Assembly (NCBI GenBank): GCA_035628135.1
Contig: DASPKM010000001.1
Location: forward strand, 248,001 to 312,000
Length of the DNA stretch: 64,000 nt
Direction of reading: 5' to 3'
Origin: DASPKM01 sp035628135
GTDB taxonomy: Bacteria > Bacteroidota > Bacteroidia > Chitinophagales > Chitinophagaceae
Numbering within the stretch: the stretch's first letter is position 1; each line of letters opens with the position of its first letter. The notes under the pieces were generated by a model. It was not told the DNA's origin, did not search any database, and saw nothing but the letters and a program-made list of their open reading frames with translations. Shown here piece after piece: positions 7,583-16,129 of this stretch. A program made the position numbers and the translations under genes.

Positions 7583-8146
7583 ATGGCAACTACATCAGAT
7601 ATCAGTCGTGGTATGATCCTGAAGCTGGATGGCAGCTTATATTCCGTAGTAGAATTTGGCGAAAACAAAACTGCCCGTGCGGCCGCCAAAGTTTGGGCTA
7701 AGCTGAAAGGGGTGGATAATAACCGGACCATTGAAAAAACCTGGAACAGCGGCGAGAATATTTTCCCGGTGAGGGTAGAACGCAAGGCCTTTCAATTCCT
7801 TTATAAAGACGATACCGGTTATAATTTCATGGACAATGAAACCTTTGAACAGATAGCCGTGCAGGAAAACCTGGTAGATGCCCCTCAATTCCTGAAAGAA
7901 GGCCAGGAAGTGGGCGTATTGATCAATACCGAAACCGAACAACCCATGGGTGTTGAGCTGCCCGATAAGATCGTAATGCAGGTTACTTACAGCGAACCCG
8001 GCGTAAAAGGCGATACCGCCACCCGCACTTTAAAGCCCGCCACCGTTGAGACAGGCGCCACCGTTATGGTGCCCTTGTTCGTAAACGAGGGTGAGCTCAT
8101 CCGCATCAACACCAAGACCGGCGAATACGTTGAACGCGTAAAATGA
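7583..8146 (+). CDS. efp: Elongation factor P with Arg32 at the loop tip
   Basis: 187 residues, full length for EF-P, which binds between the P and E sites of stalled ribosomes and promotes peptide bonds at consecutive prolines. The three beta-barrel domains are recognisable, with the conserved C-terminal run KGDTATRTLKPATVETGA and final GEYVERVK. The usual loop P-G-K-G with the modified lysine is absent. Here the loop reads ENKTARAAAKVWAKLKG, and aligning it back from the conserved K-L places Arg32 at the tip where E. coli has Lys34. In some proteobacteria an arginine at this site is rhamnosylated by EarP; no EarP, EpmA or similar modifying enzyme is in this window. It is followed by accB and accC in the same direction, a neighbourhood seen in many bacteria. 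Confidence 0.95.
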   Translation: MATTSDISRGMILKLDGSLYSVVEFGENKTARAAAKVWAKLKGVDNNRTIEKTWNSGENIFPVRVERKAFQFLYKDDTGYNFMDNETFEQIAVQENLVDAPQFLKEGQEVGVLINTETEQPMGVELPDKIVMQVTYSEPGVKGDTATRTLKPATVETGATVMVPLFVNEGELIRINTKTGEYVERVK

Positions 8147-8289
8147 GGATAGGTGTAACCGTGACCTGCCGGTAATTTTTAATCGTATTTTAATTCCGCG
8201 GCACATGGTAATGACTTTTCCTTATCTTAGCCGACCTGTTGTTAACCAATCCTGCCGCAAAGCAGGCATGTAAAACCAAAACCAACATT

Positions 8290-8787
8290 ATGGCTATGGA
8301 TTTCAAGCAAATACAGGAGTTGATCCGCATGGTCAACAAATCCAACATCGGTGAACTTACCATTGAAGAAAAGGGTTTCCATATAACCATAAAACAGAAA
8401 ACAGAAGCTCCCCAGCAAATCATAGCTGCTCCCATGCAGTCCCACGCGGCAATGCCCGCACAGTCGGCCCAGGCCCCGGCCACCGCACCGGCAGGACAAC
8501 CCGCATCGCAGGCTGAAAAAGCAAAACCTGCTGAGGCCACTGACAACTATGTAACCATTAAAAGCCCAATGATCGGTACATTCTATCGCAGCGCATCTCC
8601 CGGCAAACCCGCATTCGTGGAGGTGGGCAGCGAAATAGCGCCGGGCAAGGTAGTATGCATCATCGAGGCCATGAAGCTGTTCAACGAAATTGAAAGCGAG
8701 GTCAAGGGCAAGATCGTAAAAGTGTTGGCCGAAGACGCGTCGCCGGTAGAATACGATCAGCCTTTATTCCTGGTAGAACCTTCTTAA
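8290..8787 (+). CDS. accB: Biotin carboxyl carrier protein of acetyl-CoA carboxylase
   Basis: 165 residues from ATG 8290. An in-frame ATG at 8239 would add a 17-residue tail unlike the family, so I prefer 8290 (MAMDFKQIQELI). The N-terminal helix, an Ala/Pro/Gln-rich flexible linker (about 40-80) and a C-terminal biotinyl domain are all present. The biotinylation motif is E-A-M-K-L, with Lys129 as attachment site. It carries carboxybiotin between the carboxylase encoded next (accC) and the carboxyltransferase, the first step of fatty acid synthesis. The gap to accC is 52 bases. Confidence 0.95.
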   Translation: MAMDFKQIQELIRMVNKSNIGELTIEEKGFHITIKQKTEAPQQIIAAPMQSHAAMPAQSAQAPATAPAGQPASQAEKAKPAEATDNYVTIKSPMIGTFYRSASPGKPAFVEVGSEIAPGKVVCIIEAMKLFNEIESEVKGKIVKVLAEDASPVEYDQPLFLVEPS

Positions 8788-8839
8788 TGCAGTTCTGCTT
8801 GAAAAGGAGTCCGTTGAAGGCATCATTAAAATCTATTGA

Positions 8840-10177
8840 ATGTTCAAAAAAATCCTGATAGCCAACAGAGGTGAAATTGCGCTCCGCGTTATTCGTACGT
8901 GCAGGGAAATGGGTATAAAGACCGTGGCAGTTTATTCGACCGCGGATAAAGACAGTTTGCACGTGCGCTTTGCCGATGAAGCAGTATGTATCGGCAAACC
9001 CCAAAGCAGCGATTCGTACCTGAACATCCCGCACCTGATGTCTGCAGCAGAAATTACCAATGCAGATGCCATTCATCCCGGTTATGGTTTCCTGGCCGAA
9101 AACGCACGGTTCTCCGAAATCTGCCAGGAGCATGGTATCAAATTCATTGGTCCCAAGCCCGACATGATCAGGGCCATGGGCGATAAAATAACGGCCAAAG
9201 AAACCATGATCCGCGCAGGCGTGCCCGTAGTGCCCGGCGGCGAAGGATTATTGGAAAGCGTTGAACAAGCCAAGAACCTGGCAAAAGAAGTAGGCTACCC
9301 CGTGATACTGAAAGCTACGGCGGGAGGAGGTGGTAAAGGTATGCGCGTGGTTTGGGAGGAAGGCGAAATGGAGCGTGCCTATAACACTGCCCGCGCCGAA
9401 GCCGGCGCTGCGTTCAAGAACGATGGGGTGTACATGGAAAAGTTCGTGGAAGAGCCCAGGCATATCGAGATACAGATAGCAGGCGACCAATACGGTAATG
9501 TCTGTCACCTGAGCGAGAGGGATTGCTCCATCCAGCGCAGGCATCAAAAGCTGGTAGAAGAATCGCCTTCTCCGTTTATGACGCCCGACTTACGGCAACG
9601 CATGGGCGAAGCTGCCATCAAAGCCGCATCCGCCATCAGGTACGAAAGCGTAGGCACTATCGAGTTCCTGGTCGACAAGCACCGCAACTTCTACTTCATG
9701 GAAATGAACACCCGCATACAGGTGGAGCATTGCGTAACCGAAGAAGTGGTGAACTACGATCTGATAAAAGAACAGATCAAGATAGCAGCCGGCGATCGCA
9801 TCTCCGGCGCCAATTACGAGCCCGAGATGTGCGCCATCGAATGCCGCATCAACGCCGAAGATCCATACAACGATTTCAGGCCCAACCCCGGCAAAATTAC
9901 CGTGTTGCACCAGCCGGGCGGGCACGGCATACGAATAGACAGCCACGTGTATGCAGGTTACACCATCCCCCCTTATTACGATTCAATGATCGGAAAGATC
10001 ATCGCCACTGCGCGCACCAGGGAAGAAGCCATCGATACCATGCACCGCGCCCTGAGCGAGTATGTGATCGAAGGCGTTAAGACCACCATTCCCTTCCATC
10101 TTCAATTGATGAAGGACGAACGCTTCCGCAAAGGAGATTTTAATACGAAATTTCTCGAAGGGTTTAAGTTGCAGTAA
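8840..10177 (+). CDS. accC: Biotin carboxylase subunit of acetyl-CoA carboxylase
   Basis: 445 residues, standard length. It starts with the family signature FKKILIANRGEIALRVIRT and has the ATP-grasp glycine loop (KATAGGGGKGMRVV), the central region RRHQKLVEESPSP and the catalytic strand EMNTRIQVEH. It uses ATP and bicarbonate to carboxylate the biotin carried by AccB, in the cytoplasm. It ends KLQ-TAA directly at the edge of octamer repeat copy 2, which separates it from the convergent acetyltransferase gene. No carboxyltransferase gene (accA/accD) is in the window. Confidence 0.97.
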   Translation: MFKKILIANRGEIALRVIRTCREMGIKTVAVYSTADKDSLHVRFADEAVCIGKPQSSDSYLNIPHLMSAAEITNADAIHPGYGFLAENARFSEICQEHGIKFIGPKPDMIRAMGDKITAKETMIRAGVPVVPGGEGLLESVEQAKNLAKEVGYPVILKATAGGGGKGMRVVWEEGEMERAYNTARAEAGAAFKNDGVYMEKFVEEPRHIEIQIAGDQYGNVCHLSERDCSIQRRHQKLVEESPSPFMTPDLRQRMGEAAIKAASAIRYESVGTIEFLVDKHRNFYFMEMNTRIQVEHCVTEEVVNYDLIKEQIKIAAGDRISGANYEPEMCAIECRINAEDPYNDFRPNPGKITVLHQPGGHGIRIDSHVYAGYTIPPYYDSMIGKIIATARTREEAIDTMHRALSEYVIEGVKTTIPFHLQLMKDERFRKGDFNTKFLEGFKLQ

Positions 10178-10235
10178 AGTCATTTAGTCATTAAATGAAT
10201 GCTTAATGACCTAATGACCCATTGACTCAATGACT
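10178..10235. repeat. Octamer inverted repeat, copy 2
   Basis: The left arm GTCATTTAGTCATTAA and right arm TTAATGACCTAATGAC are nearly exact complements around an 8-base centre; two further units extend the right side. It fills the gap between convergent accC and the acetyltransferase gene, beginning at the base after the accC stop. It contains the last codons and stop (AGT CAT TGA on the minus strand) of the acetyltransferase. Confidence 0.85.
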
Positions 10236-10676
10236 AATATCGATCGCTGAGTTATACCATTCGCCGTCAAACGTGGCGTTGTACTTCTTATAAAAATTGA
10301 TGGCGGGTTCGTTCCATTTCAATACCTGCCATACAATGGCGTTCCATCCTTTTTCCCTGGCTTCCTCTATCAGCCGGTCGAACAATAACTTCCCGATGCC
10401 CTTACCCCTGTGCTCATCGGTAACGATAAAATCTTCCAGGTACATGCGCTGTCCTTTCCAGGTTGAATAGCGGATGTAATACAATGCAAAGCCCGCGATC
10501 CGGCCATCTTCCTCTGCTACAAATGCCCACCATACGGGGCGGGGGCCAAAGCCGCTCTCGGTAAAATGTTCCAGCGATACTGTTACTTCGTCCGGCGCGC
10601 GTTCATAAATAGCCAGTTCCTTAACCAGTTCCAGCATGCGCTGGCAGTCTTCTCTTGTTGCTCTTCGAATGGTCAT
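10227..10676 (-). CDS. GNAT-family N-acetyltransferase
   Basis: 149 residues with the acetyl-CoA-binding motif of the GNAT fold: LEDFIVTDEHRGKGIGKLL (Q/R-x-x-G-x-G/A form, here RGKGIG), then a conserved Asn-x-x-A-I-x-F-Y near the end (NEPAINFYKKY). It resembles the diamine/thialysine acetyltransferase-like group, but the substrate cannot be told. The protein ends ...DISH, and the Ser-His-stop codons (AGT CAT TGA) are a unit of the octamer repeat, so the natural C-terminus may have been replaced when the repeat arrived. ATG start; it lies 25 bases from the end of the hydrolase gene upstream. Confidence 0.85.
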   Translation of the reverse strand: MTIRRATREDCQRMLELVKELAIYERAPDEVTVSLEHFTESGFGPRPVWWAFVAEEDGRIAGFALYYIRYSTWKGQRMYLEDFIVTDEHRGKGIGKLLFDRLIEEAREKGWNAIVWQVLKWNEPAINFYKKYNATFDGEWYNSAIDISH

Positions 10677-10701
10677 ATGGGTAATAGTGGGTTATGAATT
10701 G

Positions 10702-12498
10702 TCAGTTCTTTCGTTTCGCGGTAAATGTTCCATTAGGCTGAACGAAGCTTGCGGCGGTTACTTCGTTCTTTTCATTTACCTCGAATTTAATGCTGAACCC
10801 TTTCAGCGTTTTGAAATCGAATTCGTGCTTTTTTGTGGGCACCATTTCATAATCAGGTTGGCCGGGCACCAATACCATCAATGTGTTTTCCCCTTTCAGG
10901 TAAACCTTCACTACCAGGCCTTCCAGTTCGTATTCTCCGAGATAGGGCTGCAGATCATTTTTGGTAAGTGCTATAGTGGGCGGCACCCGCGTAAAAACGA
11001 TCTCTTTTACGGCGGCTTCCATTTTTGTTTCAAATGAGCTGATGTCGCCTTTGTTGTCGATAATGAACCTTACCTTGGAAAAATCGTCGCCCCGTGGCTC
11101 GGGATTATCGATGTCGAACGTGTTGAAGATATCATAATGATAATGTTTGAAATACCATTTTCGCCTGAATTGGTTGTAGTTGAACCAAAGCGTGTCCTTG
11201 TCAAGCATGATGTTCACTCTGCCATAGCCTGGATTTTCATACACGCCTGTATAATCCGTCAATGCGTGTGAGGGCTTTGTATTGGGTTTCCTGTTGATGC
11301 TATCGGTATTTACGCGTTGCGCCGCGGCAGCCTTGCCTCTCGCTACCGCGTCTTTCTGAAGCTTGCTCCAGTTGCGGTAAGAAAGTCCCAGCATTTTATC
11401 TGCAATGGTATTGCGCACGATAGACGGCACCGTTGAGCCATCCTGGTTTACCAGCACCACGATGCCAATACTGTCCGAAGGAAAGAAACAAGTACTGGCA
11501 CTGAAGCCTGCAATATTACCACCATGATCAACGCGGAAATGCCCGCGGTACGAAGCCAGGAACCATCCAAAACCATAGGTGCTGAAATGTATATCGGGGT
11601 TTTCTTTCGAAGGCAATCCACCACCCACCACCATTTGCGATGACATGGCCTGCGATACATACGAGGCAGGCAGCACTTCCTTTCCGTTGAACTTGCCTCC
11701 GTTGATCCAGGTAATGACCCAGTTGCCCATATCTTTTACCGTGGAATTGATAGAACCCGCGGGGCCTATCGGATCGATATTGATGTATTCAGCCCTGACA
11801 ACAGAATCTTTTTGTTCGCGATAGCCGAAAGTAAAATCGATGTCTTTTTGCAGGTCGTTCACTGAAAAATTGGACCGTACCATGCCAAGGGGCTCGAGTA
11901 TCTTTTCCCGCACCAGTGTCTCCCATTTTTTTCCATAAAGTTTTTCAGCAAGCACACCCTGGGCCAGGAACATGAAATTATTATACTGCCAGATCTGCCG
12001 TAATGGCGCCGATGGCTCCAGGAAGCGAATGCGGTACACGAGGCTGTCGCGCGGAGTGGTGGCGCCATACCACGAAAGGTCGTGCCGCGGCAAACCGGTC
12101 CGGTGGCACATCATGTCCCTCGCGGTAACATTATTGGTAAGCGCTTCATTAAAGAATTGCAATTCGGGCAGGTAATTGTGCACGGGTTTATCCAGGTCCA
12201 GCTTGCCATCTTTTACCAGCATGCCCAATAATGCGGACGTAAATGCTTTGGAGCAGGAACCAATAGCGAATTGAGTATTCTCTGTTGCGGGGATCTTTTT
12301 CTCCCAATCCTTATATCCAAAGCCTTTGGCATATATTATTTTATTTTTTTCTACGACGGCTACAGCACAACCGGCCGCACGCCAGTCCTTCAATACGCGG
12401 TTCACGAAAGTGTCGAGCCCGGCCAAACGCTTGTCGATAGTCTGAGAATACGCAGCTCCGGCAAGCAATACGCACATTAGAATGGAAAAACACCTCAT
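10702..12498 (-). CDS. Secreted beta-lactamase-fold serine hydrolase with DUF3471-like tail
   Basis: 598 residues. A signal peptide (ends AAYSQ, about residue 19) precedes a class C beta-lactamase/penicillin-binding fold: S81-C-S-K84 is the SxxK nucleophile motif, Y172-N-N is the YxN motif, and the H-G-G of DHGGNIAGF stands in the third motif position. Residues from about 380 on form one or two lipocalin-like beta domains (DYTGVYENPGYGRVNI and PYLGEYELEGLVVKV), as in DUF3471 proteins. Family members act as esterases, D-aminopeptidases or DD-peptidases; the substrate here is unknown, and there is no reason to call it an antibiotic resistance gene. Periplasmic or outer-membrane exposed by inference. 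It is divergent from the operon starting at 12558. Confidence 0.85.
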   Translation of the reverse strand: MRCFSILMCVLLAGAAYSQTIDKRLAGLDTFVNRVLKDWRAAGCAVAVVEKNKIIYAKGFGYKDWEKKIPATENTQFAIGSCSKAFTSALLGMLVKDGKLDLDKPVHNYLPELQFFNEALTNNVTARDMMCHRTGLPRHDLSWYGATTPRDSLVYRIRFLEPSAPLRQIWQYNNFMFLAQGVLAEKLYGKKWETLVREKILEPLGMVRSNFSVNDLQKDIDFTFGYREQKDSVVRAEYINIDPIGPAGSINSTVKDMGNWVITWINGGKFNGKEVLPASYVSQAMSSQMVVGGGLPSKENPDIHFSTYGFGWFLASYRGHFRVDHGGNIAGFSASTCFFPSDSIGIVVLVNQDGSTVPSIVRNTIADKMLGLSYRNWSKLQKDAVARGKAAAAQRVNTDSINRKPNTKPSHALTDYTGVYENPGYGRVNIMLDKDTLWFNYNQFRRKWYFKHYHYDIFNTFDIDNPEPRGDDFSKVRFIIDNKGDISSFETKMEAAVKEIVFTRVPPTIALTKNDLQPYLGEYELEGLVVKVYLKGENTLMVLVPGQPDYEMVPTKKHEFDFKTLKGFSIKFEVNEKNEVTAASFVQPNGTFTAKRKN

Positions 12499-12557
12499 GC
12501 GGTTCGTTTTGGTAAATATCGTAAATTCATAAGATTATACCCCCTGTCCGGAGAATT

Positions 12558-13313
12558 ATGAACCCACTGAACGGCATTAAGAATCTGCTTATGCATCCGT
12601 ACGCCCGGAAGGGATTTATTTTTTTGCTTTCTCTTATTGCTGCCTCATCGCACGCACAAACCGGGCCGATCGATTCCACTGCTGATCCCGTGTATAAAAT
12701 GTACATGACTTCCGTTGGTGGCGCATCCAATTTGTTCAATGGCACAGAATACACCGCATACTATCCTTCTACTCGGGGCACGCCCTTCTGGGATACCGCG
12801 GGATTTAAAACAGGCACGCTTAGCTATGGCGGCGTAGTGTATAAAGACATTCCCATAGCCTACGACCTGGTAAGCAATGAAGTATTGATAAGAGGTTACC
12901 GCCAACTGGTGATCAAGCTAGACCCGGCGAGGATAGATTTTTTTCGCGTTGCGGGACATTTGTTCGTAAAATTCAATGGCGATGCCAACAGCAGGAACCT
13001 GATACCCGTAGATATTTACGACATGGTGTACAATGGCGCGACAAAAGTATATGTGAAACGAAGAAAACAGGTTGCGCGCAATATCGGCGAAGACGGGCGA
13101 TACCCATTCCTGACATACAATGCTTTTTTTGTGTACAAAGACGGCATGTACCACGATGTATCGAAACGGAACGACCTGCTGGCGATATTCAAGGATAAAA
13201 GCGATGCCATCAAAACATTTTGGAAACAGGAGAAATTAAATTTCAAGACCGGTGCGGAACGCATGATCGCAGAAACGGCAGCGTACTACGATAGAATAAA
13301 GAACGAACGATGA
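12558..13313 (+). CDS. Secreted protein of unknown function, first gene of TonB/DUF4249/MG2 operon
   Basis: 251 residues that I do not recognise. A hydrophobic segment KGFIFLLSLIAASSHAQ marks a signal peptide; an internal ATG at 12591 would give a more compact leader. The mature part is beta-rich at first (GTLSYGGVVYKDIPIAYDL, then EVLIRGYRQLVIKL) and ends in charged helices. Its stop codon overlaps the start of the TonB receptor gene (ATGA), so the two are translationally coupled and probably work together in the envelope. Confidence 0.75.
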   Translation: MNPLNGIKNLLMHPYARKGFIFLLSLIAASSHAQTGPIDSTADPVYKMYMTSVGGASNLFNGTEYTAYYPSTRGTPFWDTAGFKTGTLSYGGVVYKDIPIAYDLVSNEVLIRGYRQLVIKLDPARIDFFRVAGHLFVKFNGDANSRNLIPVDIYDMVYNGATKVYVKRRKQVARNIGEDGRYPFLTYNAFFVYKDGMYHDVSKRNDLLAIFKDKSDAIKTFWKQEKLNFKTGAERMIAETAAYYDRIKNER

Positions 13314-16081
13314 GCAAAAAATACTACCTGGCAGGTTTGTGTTTGCTGTATTTGCTATTGCCTTTCGCGGGTAACGGCCAGCAAACGCATCGCGTTACAG
13401 GCAATTTTTCATCGGTCCGGTTCAGCAGCTTTGTACAGCAGGTAGAGCAAACCACTCCCATCCGGTTTTATTACAACCCTTCAGACCTCGATAGCCTTGT
13501 GGTGAACGCCACCGCGACCAATACACCCATCGATGATTTATTGAGAACGATATTCGTCAATACACCGTATCATTTTGCCATTACCGCTTCGGGAAATATT
13601 TACATCACGCGGCAACCTTTCCTGCAAACCTCGCTGCCGCCCGATTTTTTCGACCGTACCCGGGCAACCAGGGATACTGCTTCGCAAGCACGGCCTGCGC
13701 CGGAAACAAACACCGTAAAAGACAGGATCAAAGTATCCGCGGAGAATAAATTGTTCGAGATAGGTAACAGGACAGCACAACCGAAAGACAAGGTCACCCT
13801 GGCCGGCTACGTAAAAGATATCAGGACCGGCGAGCCCATTCCCGGCGCATCTATTTACATCGATAGCCTGGCCGTTGGCGTGCTCACAGACCAGTTCGGG
13901 TATTATTCACTCACGCTTCCCGCGGGCAGGCATTACATGCAGGTGAGCAGCGTAGGCATGACCAACACAAGGCGGCAGGTGATGCTGTATTCCAATGGAC
14001 AATTGAACATCGAGTTGTCTGAGTACATCCCCAGCCTGAAGGAAGTAATTGTTACCGCGGCCCGCACTTCGAATGTGCAAAGCCTGCAAATGGGCACCAA
14101 CAGGCTTACCATCAAAGCCATCAGGCAGGTGCCTGTGGTTTTTGGAGAGGCAGATGTTTTAAAAGTAGTATTAACGCTGCCCGGCGTTACATCGGCAGGG
14201 GAAGCCAGCACGGGCTTCAACGTGCGCGGGGGCTCGGCAGATCAAAACCTGATCATCTTAAACGACATGACCATTTATAATCCCTCGCACCTGTTCGGGT
14301 TTTTTGCCGCATTCAATCCCGACGTGGTCAAGGGAGTGGAATTGTATAAAAGCTCGATCCCGGAAAAATATGGCGGCAGATTGTCCTCTGTACTGGATGT
14401 TACCACCAAAGAAGGCAATAGTAAAAAGCTGTCGGGCAGCGGTGGCATCGGCCCCCTCACCAGCAAGCTTACCATAGAGGGACCCATAGTAAAAGACAAG
14501 TCTTCGTTTATCGCCAGCGGCAGGAGCAGCTATTCCAACTGGCTGTTGCGCAACCTTAAGAATTCTGCGTATAACCGTAGCCGTGCATCGTTTTATGATT
14601 TCGATCTGCACATCAGCCATACCATCAATGCTAAGAACAGCTTGTACGTGAACGGGTACATCAGCAATGACCAGTTCAAGCTCAACAACGATACATCTTA
14701 TAAGTACGGCAACAAGAATGTGAACCTGAAGTGGAAACATATTTTCAATAACAAGCTGTACGGATTGTTCACGGCAGGCTTCGATCGTTACCAGTATAAA
14801 GTATCGAGCGAAGGCAACGCCACCAATGCTTACGACCTGGCATTCGATATCAACCAGGCCAACCTGCGCGTCGATTTTACGTACTCGCCGGCTGTGAAGC
14901 ACCTGCTCAAATTCGGGCTCACGTCTATTTATTACAAGCTTAATCCCGGCAGCTTTAAGCCGCTCGGGCAGCAATCGCTCGTAGTCCCGGACATACTGCA
15001 ATCGGAGCAGGCCTTGGAAAGCGCGATCTATGCAGGGGATGAATATACCATTACGCCCGAGCTTTCCATCAGCGCGGGCATCCGCTATTCCGTCTTCAAT
15101 TACCTGGGACCGCGCAACCAGTTCCTGTACAGCGAAGGATTGCCGCGCAGCGCCAATACCATGATGGACACCATCAGCTTTCAAAAGGGCAAGATCATTC
15201 AAACCTACAGCAATCCCGAGTTCAGGTTTTCGCTCAGGTACAGCTTGTCGGACAATGCTTCGGTGAAGCTCAGCTTTAATACGTTGAAGCAATACATCCA
15301 CATGCTTTCGAATACCAATGCCATTTCGCCTACCGATGTCTGGAAGCTGAGCGATGCATACATACAACCGCAATCGGGCAACCAGATCTCAGCGGGCTTC
15401 TATAAAAACTTCCGGTCCAATTCCATCGAAACCTCGGTGGAAGTATATTATAAACAGATGAAGAATTACCTCGATTATAAAAGCGGCGCGGCGCTGATAT
15501 TGAACCGTCATATAGAAACAGATGTGATCAGTTCAAAAGGAAAGGCATACGGCGCTGAGTTATTGATCAAAAAAACATCGGGGAAGCTGAACGGATGGGT
15601 GAGCTATTCTTATTCCCGTATCCTGCTGCAGTCCGACGATCCCGCGGCAGGGGAGGCCGTCAACAAAGGCACGTATTATCCCGCCAACCACGACAAACCG
15701 CACAACGCGAATTTCATTGGCAATTACCGGTTTTCGCACCGGTACAGCATTTCGTTGGGCGTCAACTACAGCACGGGAAGGCCGGTGACGCTGCCATTGG
15801 CCATTTTTGATTTTGCGGGCGGCCAGCGCATTTATTATTCAGATAGGAACCAGCACCGCATACCTGATTATTTCAGGGCCGACCTTTCCATTATGATAGA
15901 AGGTAATCATAAGAAGAAGAAGGTGACGCACAATTCATGGTCATTCGGCGTGTACAATGTTACGGGAAGGAAGAATGCGTATTCGGTGTATTTCGTGCAG
16001 GAGAATGGTTTTGTGAAGGGGTACCAGTTGTCAATTTTCGGGACCGTCATCCCGTTTGTGACGTACAATTTCAGATTTTAA
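13310..16081 (+). CDS. TonB-dependent outer-membrane receptor with STN and carboxypeptidase-regulatory-like domains
   Basis: 923 residues. In order: signal peptide (to about residue 25); an STN (secretin/TonB short) domain at about 27-105, which usually passes a signal to a FecR-type anti-sigma factor; a carboxypeptidase D regulatory-like domain (VTLAGYVKDIRTGEPIPGAS, about 165-245); a plug domain (about 265-370, with GFNVRGGSADQNLI); and a 22-stranded type barrel to the C-terminal Phe. It should import or export a ligand through the outer membrane using TonB energy. No FecR/sigma pair is encoded nearby, so the STN domain has no visible partner here. Genes downstream encode a DUF4249 lipoprotein and an MG2-domain protein, a combination recurring in Bacteroidota. 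Confidence 0.9.
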   Translation: MSKKYYLAGLCLLYLLLPFAGNGQQTHRVTGNFSSVRFSSFVQQVEQTTPIRFYYNPSDLDSLVVNATATNTPIDDLLRTIFVNTPYHFAITASGNIYITRQPFLQTSLPPDFFDRTRATRDTASQARPAPETNTVKDRIKVSAENKLFEIGNRTAQPKDKVTLAGYVKDIRTGEPIPGASIYIDSLAVGVLTDQFGYYSLTLPAGRHYMQVSSVGMTNTRRQVMLYSNGQLNIELSEYIPSLKEVIVTAARTSNVQSLQMGTNRLTIKAIRQVPVVFGEADVLKVVLTLPGVTSAGEASTGFNVRGGSADQNLIILNDMTIYNPSHLFGFFAAFNPDVVKGVELYKSSIPEKYGGRLSSVLDVTTKEGNSKKLSGSGGIGPLTSKLTIEGPIVKDKSSFIASGRSSYSNWLLRNLKNSAYNRSRASFYDFDLHISHTINAKNSLYVNGYISNDQFKLNNDTSYKYGNKNVNLKWKHIFNNKLYGLFTAGFDRYQYKVSSEGNATNAYDLAFDINQANLRVDFTYSPAVKHLLKFGLTSIYYKLNPGSFKPLGQQSLVVPDILQSEQALESAIYAGDEYTITPELSISAGIRYSVFNYLGPRNQFLYSEGLPRSANTMMDTISFQKGKIIQTYSNPEFRFSLRYSLSDNASVKLSFNTLKQYIHMLSNTNAISPTDVWKLSDAYIQPQSGNQISAGFYKNFRSNSIETSVEVYYKQMKNYLDYKSGAALILNRHIETDVISSKGKAYGAELLIKKTSGKLNGWVSYSYSRILLQSDDPAAGEAVNKGTYYPANHDKPHNANFIGNYRFSHRYSISLGVNYSTGRPVTLPLAIFDFAGGQRIYYSDRNQHRIPDYFRADLSIMIEGNHKKKKVTHNSWSFGVYNVTGRKNAYSVYFVQENGFVKGYQLSIFGTVIPFVTYNFRF

Positions 16082-16129
16082 ATGGCAGCCCGGTAACTAC
16101 CGGATTGCCGGAATATAACGGCGAACAAC

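Noticed and set aside
8223..8230. TATCTTAG as a promoter box for accB
   Set aside because: One mismatch to TAnnTTTG and no -33 partner; accB can be read from the efp promoter.
10702..12498. Beta-lactamase-fold protein plus BlaI/BlaR1-like pair as an antibiotic resistance set
   Set aside because: The genes are 4 kb apart in other operons, the hydrolase has a DUF3471-like tail typical of esterases/peptidases, and the M56 protein lacks the penicillin-binding sensor.
14258..15373. Open frame of 371 codons antisense to the TonB receptor
   Set aside because: Shadow of the receptor barrel; no signal peptide, motif or plausible start.
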